Positions 6,787 through 10,021 of a DNA stretch of 10,021 nucleotides are shown here, piece after piece. The stretch is taken from contig JASJBY010000205.1 in NCBI GenBank assembly GCA_030066245.1, forward strand, positions 1 to 10,021, written 5' to 3'. The notes under the pieces were generated by a model. It had not been told where the DNA came from. It saw nothing but the letters and a program-made list of their open reading frames with translations, and ran no database searches. The DNA is from Gammaproteobacteria bacterium. Lineage in GTDB: Bacteria > Pseudomonadota > Gammaproteobacteria > JAABTG01. Every line of letters begins with the position of its first letter. The stretch's first letter is position 1. The translations under genes were made by a program, and so were the position numbers.

Positions 6787-7593
6787 ATGAGAGGTTCTCG
6801 CAAGTCTATCGTTTGCCTTTTCTTCCGCGCGGTTGGTATTTCGCTGCTGGCGGGCTGCTCCGGGGTTGAGCAGAGCGACGGAGCCCCGCAGGCGCCCCCC
6901 GACGTCGCCTCCATACCGGACGCGGTGCCCCGAACCGAACCCCGGAGTCGTTATGGCAATCCGCCGAGCTACGTGGTCAACGGCAAGCGTTACCACACCC
7001 TCGCCTCCAGCCACGGATACCGGGAGCGAGGCATCGCATCCTGGTATGGCACCAAGTTTCACGGTCGCCGGACTTCGACACAGGAGGTCTACGACATGTA
7101 CGCCATGACCGCCGCACACAAGACGCTGCCTTTACCCACCTATGTGCGGGTAACCAACCTGGCGAACGGGCGCAGCGTGGTGGTACGCGTCAATGACCGG
7201 GGGCCCTTCCACCGCAATCGGATCATTGACCTGTCCTATGCGGCAGCTGCCAAGCTGGGACTGCTCGCCAAGGGAACCGGTCTGGTGGAGGTCGAGACCA
7301 CGGACGCCAGGCGTATGGATAACGAGCCGTCGGCGCCTCAGCCCGTGTTAGCCGCCGGCCCCTCCCTGTATCTCCAGGTGGGGGCCTTTGCGGATCGAAA
7401 CAACGCTCTACGTCTGAAGACCCGCCTGAACTCCATAGATGGGGCGCCCGCCTTGATCAGCGAAGGCAACAACGGGCTGGGCACCATCTACAGGGTGCGC
7501 CTGGGTCCACTCGCCAGCGTTGCGAAGGCTGATTCCCTGATGAGCCAGCTGGCCACACTCGGCGTGGGGGACACCCATGTGGTCATCGAATAG
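6787..7593 (+). CDS. rlpA: RlpA, septal ring lytic transglycosylase lipoprotein with SPOR domain
   Basis: RlpA is an outer-membrane-anchored lipoprotein that binds denuded glycan strands through its SPOR domain; in Pseudomonas it cleaves them and aids daughter-cell separation. The 268-residue product has a lipoprotein signal with lipobox LLAGC, giving an acylated C24. A proline-rich linker follows, then a double-psi beta-barrel domain at about 79-178 (GIASWYGTKFHGRRT, MTAAHKTLPLPTYVRVTN, VVVRVNDRGPF, IDLSYAAAAKLG). E100, D103, H111 and D137 have the same spacing as the catalytic E120, D123, H131 and D157 of P. aeruginosa RlpA (from memory), so it is probably active, unlike E. coli RlpA. The SPOR domain is at 193-268 (SLYLQVGAF, YRVRLGPL). 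The gap to mltB is 4 bases and there is only a weak AGGG about 14 bases upstream, suggesting translational coupling. Confidence 0.95.
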   Translation: MRGSRKSIVCLFFRAVGISLLAGCSGVEQSDGAPQAPPDVASIPDAVPRTEPRSRYGNPPSYVVNGKRYHTLASSHGYRERGIASWYGTKFHGRRTSTQEVYDMYAMTAAHKTLPLPTYVRVTNLANGRSVVVRVNDRGPFHRNRIIDLSYAAAAKLGLLAKGTGLVEVETTDARRMDNEPSAPQPVLAAGPSLYLQVGAFADRNNALRLKTRLNSIDGAPALISEGNNGLGTIYRVRLGPLASVAKADSLMSQLATLGVGDTHVVIE

Positions 7594-7614
7594 CCGGGTC
7601 CTCCGGGCCCGGTT
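7592..7614 (+). terminator. Terminator-like hairpin just after rlpA
   Basis: CCGGGTCC at 7594-7601 pairs with GGGCCCGG at 7605-7612 (one G-U pair) across a 3-base loop, and the pairing may extend into the rlpA stop codon. The stem is very GC-rich but only two T residues follow, so it lacks a proper U tract. It may slow or end transcription with help from Rho, or protect the 3' end of the mrdA-rlpA message. Confidence 0.4.
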
Positions 7615-7752
7615 CCCAGGGCGGGAAGTCACATCTGCGCGAGCGCTTCTCGGCCTATGAACGGCCCACGCGGGGGTACCGGCCGGTGGCGCGGCATACG
7701 AGCCACCTGCTGCGTAGAAGGGGCTGACTGAGCCGGCCCCGGTCGGCGCCAG

Positions 7753-7782
7753 TTGACAGCGGCCGGAGCCGCTCTTTATGTT
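7753..7782 (+). promoter_or_regulatory. Predicted sigma70-type promoter for dacC-dat
   Basis: A perfect -35 hexamer TTGACA at 7753-7758 is followed after 18 bases by TATGTT at 7777-7782 (4 of 6 matches to TATAAT). Transcription would begin near 7789, leaving a leader of about 35 bases before the dacC ATG. The spacer holds a perfect dyad, listed separately. This is the best promoter-like sequence I see in the window and suggests dacC-dat can be transcribed independently of the upstream operon. Confidence 0.55.
7758..7773. promoter_or_regulatory. Perfect 6-4-6 dyad within the dacC promoter spacer (operator or terminator stem)
   Basis: AGCGGC at 7758-7763 and GCCGCT at 7768-7773 form a perfect inverted repeat around CGGA, lying between the -35 and -10 boxes. 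Two readings are possible. It could be a binding site for a dimeric regulator acting on the dacC promoter. It could also be the stem of an intrinsic terminator for readthrough from rlpA, because the following bases CTTTATGTTT are T-rich (7 T among 7773-7783). The sequence alone does not decide between them. Confidence 0.45.
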
Positions 7783-7823
7783 TCCGCTGCCTTGAATTCC
7801 ATCTGTACATTCCCTGAGAACCT

Positions 7824-8963
7824 ATGCATCGGATAGCTCCCATTACCGTGGTTTTGCTTTGCCTGCTGGCAGTCCGGGTCATGGCCGCGACGGCGCCCGT
7901 GCCGGCCGCCCCGCCGCTGGCCGCAAAGTCGTACACGCTGCAGGACTATGACAGCGGCTATGTCCTCAGCTCGCGGGCTCCGGATCTGCGCGTCGAGCCG
8001 GCCAGCCTGACTAAGATGATGACCGCCTACGTCATCTTCCAGGAGCTCAAGGCCGGTCACATGCGCCTGGACGACAAAGTGCGAGTCAGCGAGAAGGCCT
8101 GGCGCATGCCGGGCTCTCGCATGTTCATCGAGGTCGACAAGGTCATAACGGCAGAGGACCTGCTGAAGGGCATGATCATTCAGTCAGGCAATGATGCGAG
8201 CGTGGCGCTGGCCGAGCACTCGGCCGGCAGCGAAGAAGCCTTCGCCCAGCTGATGAACCAGTATGCGCAGCGGCTCGGCCTGACCGCCACCCATTTCGTG
8301 AACAGCACCGGTCTGCCGGACCCGGAACACTACACCACGGCGCGCGACATGGCGAAGCTGGCAGAAGCTTTGATCAGGGATTTTCCCGAAGAGTATCAGT
8401 GGCATGCCATTCAGAAGTTCACTTTTAACGGGATCACCCAGTACAACCGGAACAAGCTCCTGTGGCGGGACAAGAGCATCGACGGCATAAAGACCGGGCA
8501 TACGGAGGCGGCGGGCTACTGTCTGGTGGCCTCCGCCAAACGGGACGGCATGCGGCTCATTTCCGTGGTCATGGGCACTGAGAGCGAAAAGGCCCGCGCT
8601 CGTGACACGCAGGCCTTGTTAAATTATGGCTTTCGTTTCTTCCAGACCCGCCGTTTGTACAAGAAGCTCCAGCCACTCAAGCAAGTTCGGGCCTGGAAAG
8701 GAGCTACCGAGATGGTGGACGTCGGCCTCGCCGATGATCTCTACGTTACCGTGCCGCGCGGCCAGTACCGGAAGCTTCAGGCCAGTATGCAGCTGGAAGG
8801 CCAGGTCGTGGCCCCCGTTGGCAAAGGGCAACGATTGGGTATGCTCAGCCTAAGTCTGGGGGATCGACAGCTCCTTGAGCGCCCGCTGGTCAGTCTCCAG
8901 ACCGTGGACGAGGGCACGCTCTGGCGCCAGCTTGTCGACCACGTGATGCTGATGTTGGAATAG
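7824..8963 (+). CDS. dacC: D-alanyl-D-alanine carboxypeptidase (PBP5/PBP6 family)
   Basis: This periplasmic serine carboxypeptidase removes the terminal D-Ala from peptidoglycan pentapeptides and so limits crosslinking. The 379-residue product is near the usual family length. It has a signal peptide (VVLLCLLAVRVMA, cleavage near residue 22), then the S11 peptidase domain with all three catalytic motifs: S61-L-T-K64, S121-G-N123 and K223-T-G225. The C-terminal beta domain characteristic of PBP5 follows (KKLQPLKQVRAWKG to about 350). The protein ends in a short amphipathic helix, WRQLVDHVMLMLE, expected to anchor it to the outer face of the inner membrane. A weak GAG lies 5 bases before the start. 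Position after rlpA matches Pseudomonas dacC; sequence alone does not separate dacA from dacC, so the symbol rests on context. Confidence 0.94.
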   Translation: MHRIAPITVVLLCLLAVRVMAATAPVPAAPPLAAKSYTLQDYDSGYVLSSRAPDLRVEPASLTKMMTAYVIFQELKAGHMRLDDKVRVSEKAWRMPGSRMFIEVDKVITAEDLLKGMIIQSGNDASVALAEHSAGSEEAFAQLMNQYAQRLGLTATHFVNSTGLPDPEHYTTARDMAKLAEALIRDFPEEYQWHAIQKFTFNGITQYNRNKLLWRDKSIDGIKTGHTEAAGYCLVASAKRDGMRLISVVMGTESEKARARDTQALLNYGFRFFQTRRLYKKLQPLKQVRAWKGATEMVDVGLADDLYVTVPRGQYRKLQASMQLEGQVVAPVGKGQRLGMLSLSLGDRQLLERPLVSLQTVDEGTLWRQLVDHVMLMLE

Positions 8964-8978
8964 TCGACCCTTCCAGTC

Positions 8979-9830
8979 ATGTCCATCGTCTACCTGAATG
9001 GTGAGTTCAAGCCCATTGAAGAGGCCGCCGTGTCGGTGCTAGACCGGGGGTTTCTGTTTGGCGACGGCGTCTACGAGGTGATGCCCGTCTACGGCGGACA
9101 ACTGTTTAGACTGGAGCAGCACCTCTGGCGACTGGGCAACAGCCTGGACGGCGTGCGTATTTCCCGTCCCCTTGATAACCCGGAATGGGAGGCCCTGCTA
9201 CGCGAGTTGGTGAAGCTGAATGCCGCCGTGGATGCGACTGTGTACCTGCAGGTCACCCGGGGCGTTGGTCCCCGGGACCATGCCTTCCCGGTCACCTCCA
9301 GCGCGACCGTGTTCGCCATGGTCAGTCCGATGCCGGAGCCGGCCGGGCTGCATGGCGTGAAGGCCATCACCGCCCGCGACATCCGGTGGGAGCTTTGCAA
9401 CATCAAGGCGATCACCCTGCTGCCCAATACCCTGCTCAGGCAACAGGCGCTGGAAGCCGGGGCTACTGAAGCAATCCTCCATCGCGACGGCAAGGTCACC
9501 GAGGGTGCGGCGAGCAACGTGTTCGTTGTGGTCGGCGGCGAGGTGGCTACTCCACCCAAGAGCGCCCAGCTGCTGCCCGGAATTACGCGTGATTTGGTGG
9601 TGGAGCTGCTGCAGGAGGCCAGCGTACCCTGCGATGAGAGGCCTGTCAGCCTGGACGAGCTGCGAGGCGCTCAGGAGATCTGGATCACCAGTTCCAGCCG
9701 GGAGATTGTGCCGGTTACCGGGCTTGACGGCATGCCCGTCTCGGGGGGGCGTGCCGGACCTGTCTGGGAGGCCGCTCACTCGCTATATCAGGACTTCAAG
9801 GCGCGCATTCGCGCCAATGGCACGGGCTGA
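8979..9830 (+). CDS. dat: D-amino-acid aminotransferase (class IV PLP fold)
   Basis: This cytoplasmic enzyme transfers the amino group between D-amino acids and 2-oxo acids, typically D-Ala plus 2-oxoglutarate to pyruvate plus D-Glu, both peptidoglycan precursors. The 283-residue product has the class IV landmarks: RGFLFGDGVYEV with Y32, the PLP lysine K143 in CNIKAITLLPNTLLRQ, and E175 in TEGAASNVF. R99 and H101 in TRGVGPRDHAFP match R98 and H100 of the Bacillus enzyme, which hold the substrate carboxylate and favour D-specificity over branched-chain aminotransferase or aminodeoxychorismate lyase. The gap to dacC is 15 bases with no clear Shine-Dalgarno sequence, suggesting coupling to dacC translation. 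Substrate assignment is by family and context, so moderate to high confidence. Confidence 0.9.
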   Translation: MSIVYLNGEFKPIEEAAVSVLDRGFLFGDGVYEVMPVYGGQLFRLEQHLWRLGNSLDGVRISRPLDNPEWEALLRELVKLNAAVDATVYLQVTRGVGPRDHAFPVTSSATVFAMVSPMPEPAGLHGVKAITARDIRWELCNIKAITLLPNTLLRQQALEAGATEAILHRDGKVTEGAASNVFVVVGGEVATPPKSAQLLPGITRDLVVELLQEASVPCDERPVSLDELRGAQEIWITSSSREIVPVTGLDGMPVSGGRAGPVWEAAHSLYQDFKARIRANGTG

Positions 9831-9833
9831 AGG

Positions 9834-9898
9834 AAGCCCGCCCATGGCGTACCCGCGCGTTCCCCTGCCCATCGGGTGATGGGGCGGGAGACGGGCTT
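9834..9898 (+). terminator. Long imperfect hairpin after dat, possible transcription end
   Basis: AAGCCCG at 9834-9840 pairs with CGGGCTT at 9892-9898. CCC at 9841-9843 can pair with GGG at 9886-9888 across a 3-base bulge. An inner hairpin CCCATC, loop GGGT, GATGGG lies at 9868-9883. No T run follows, so it is not a classical intrinsic terminator, but it starts only 3 bases after the dat stop and is the most structured element there. Confidence 0.35.
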
Positions 9899-10021
9899 GC
9901 GGTTGACGAGCAGAGGCGGAAGGCCAGGGTGCCACGCCTAGCCCGGATTTCTCACCAGGCGGACCTTGGATCGCAGATTATGTGGGCAAACTCAACACAT
10001 TGGCTTCACCAAGCCGGTCGT
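9899..10021. other. Non-coding tail of the window
   Basis: I see no gene in the last 123 bases on either strand. There is a small perfect hairpin at 10002-10015 (GGCTT, CACC, AAGCC) and a TTGACG at 9903-9908 with no matching -10. In related gammaproteobacteria the next genes would be the DUF493/ybeD gene and lipB. Neither start is visible, so they are either further downstream or absent. Confidence 0.4.

Noticed and set aside
9903..9930. TTGACG as a -35 box downstream of dat
   Set aside because: No plausible -10 hexamer 16-18 bases downstream.
1..10021. CRISPR arrays, tRNA or rRNA genes, transposases, toxin-antitoxin pairs or phage genes
   Set aside because: None seen: no regularly spaced repeats, no cloverleaf or rRNA motifs, and every long supported frame is a cell-wall gene.

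Overview
The window is a continuous, co-directional (+ strand) cell-wall elongation and remodelling cluster from a GC-rich gammaproteobacterium. It holds the 3' part of mreB, then mreC and mreD, then mrdA (PBP2), mrdB (rodA), a soluble mltB/sltB-type lytic transglycosylase, rlpA, a dacA/dacC-type D,D-carboxypeptidase and a D-amino-acid aminotransferase (dat). Protein sequences and gene order match the mreBCD / pbpA-rodA-sltB-rlpA-dacC arrangement of Pseudomonas and relatives. The aminotransferase beside dacC, with no maf or rng after mreD, suggests a purple-sulfur or Ectothiorhodospiraceae/Xanthomonadales-like lineage. That lineage call is inference from context only.

Layout. Bases 1-904 are mreB, cut at the window edge. 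After a 127-base gap comes mreC, whose conserved N-terminus begins upstream of the first ordinary start codon and points to an ATA start at 1032. mreD follows with an ATGA overlap. A 348-base gene-free stretch (2399-2746) contains several inverted repeats and what looks like an interspersed palindromic element. mrdA, rodA, mltB and rlpA then follow tightly (gaps of 33, 13 and 4 bases) and look like one operon. A 230-base gap (7594-7823) holds a terminator-like hairpin just after rlpA and a strong sigma70-like promoter before dacC, with a perfect dyad inside the promoter spacer. dacC and dat form a two-gene unit. The last 191 bases hold a long hairpin and no recognisable gene.

How the genes work together. 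MreB filaments with MreC and MreD position the RodA (glycosyltransferase) and PBP2 (transpeptidase) pair for lateral wall synthesis. MltB and RlpA cut glycan strands. DacC trims the terminal D-Ala from pentapeptides. Dat interconverts D-Ala and D-Glu and so could link released D-Ala to precursor supply.

The system is well known, and I see no undescribed defence or mobile system. The points worth a second look are the non-canonical mreC start, the palindromic element between mreD and mrdA, the dyad in the dacC promoter, and a cysteine at a probable zinc-ligand position in PBP2.
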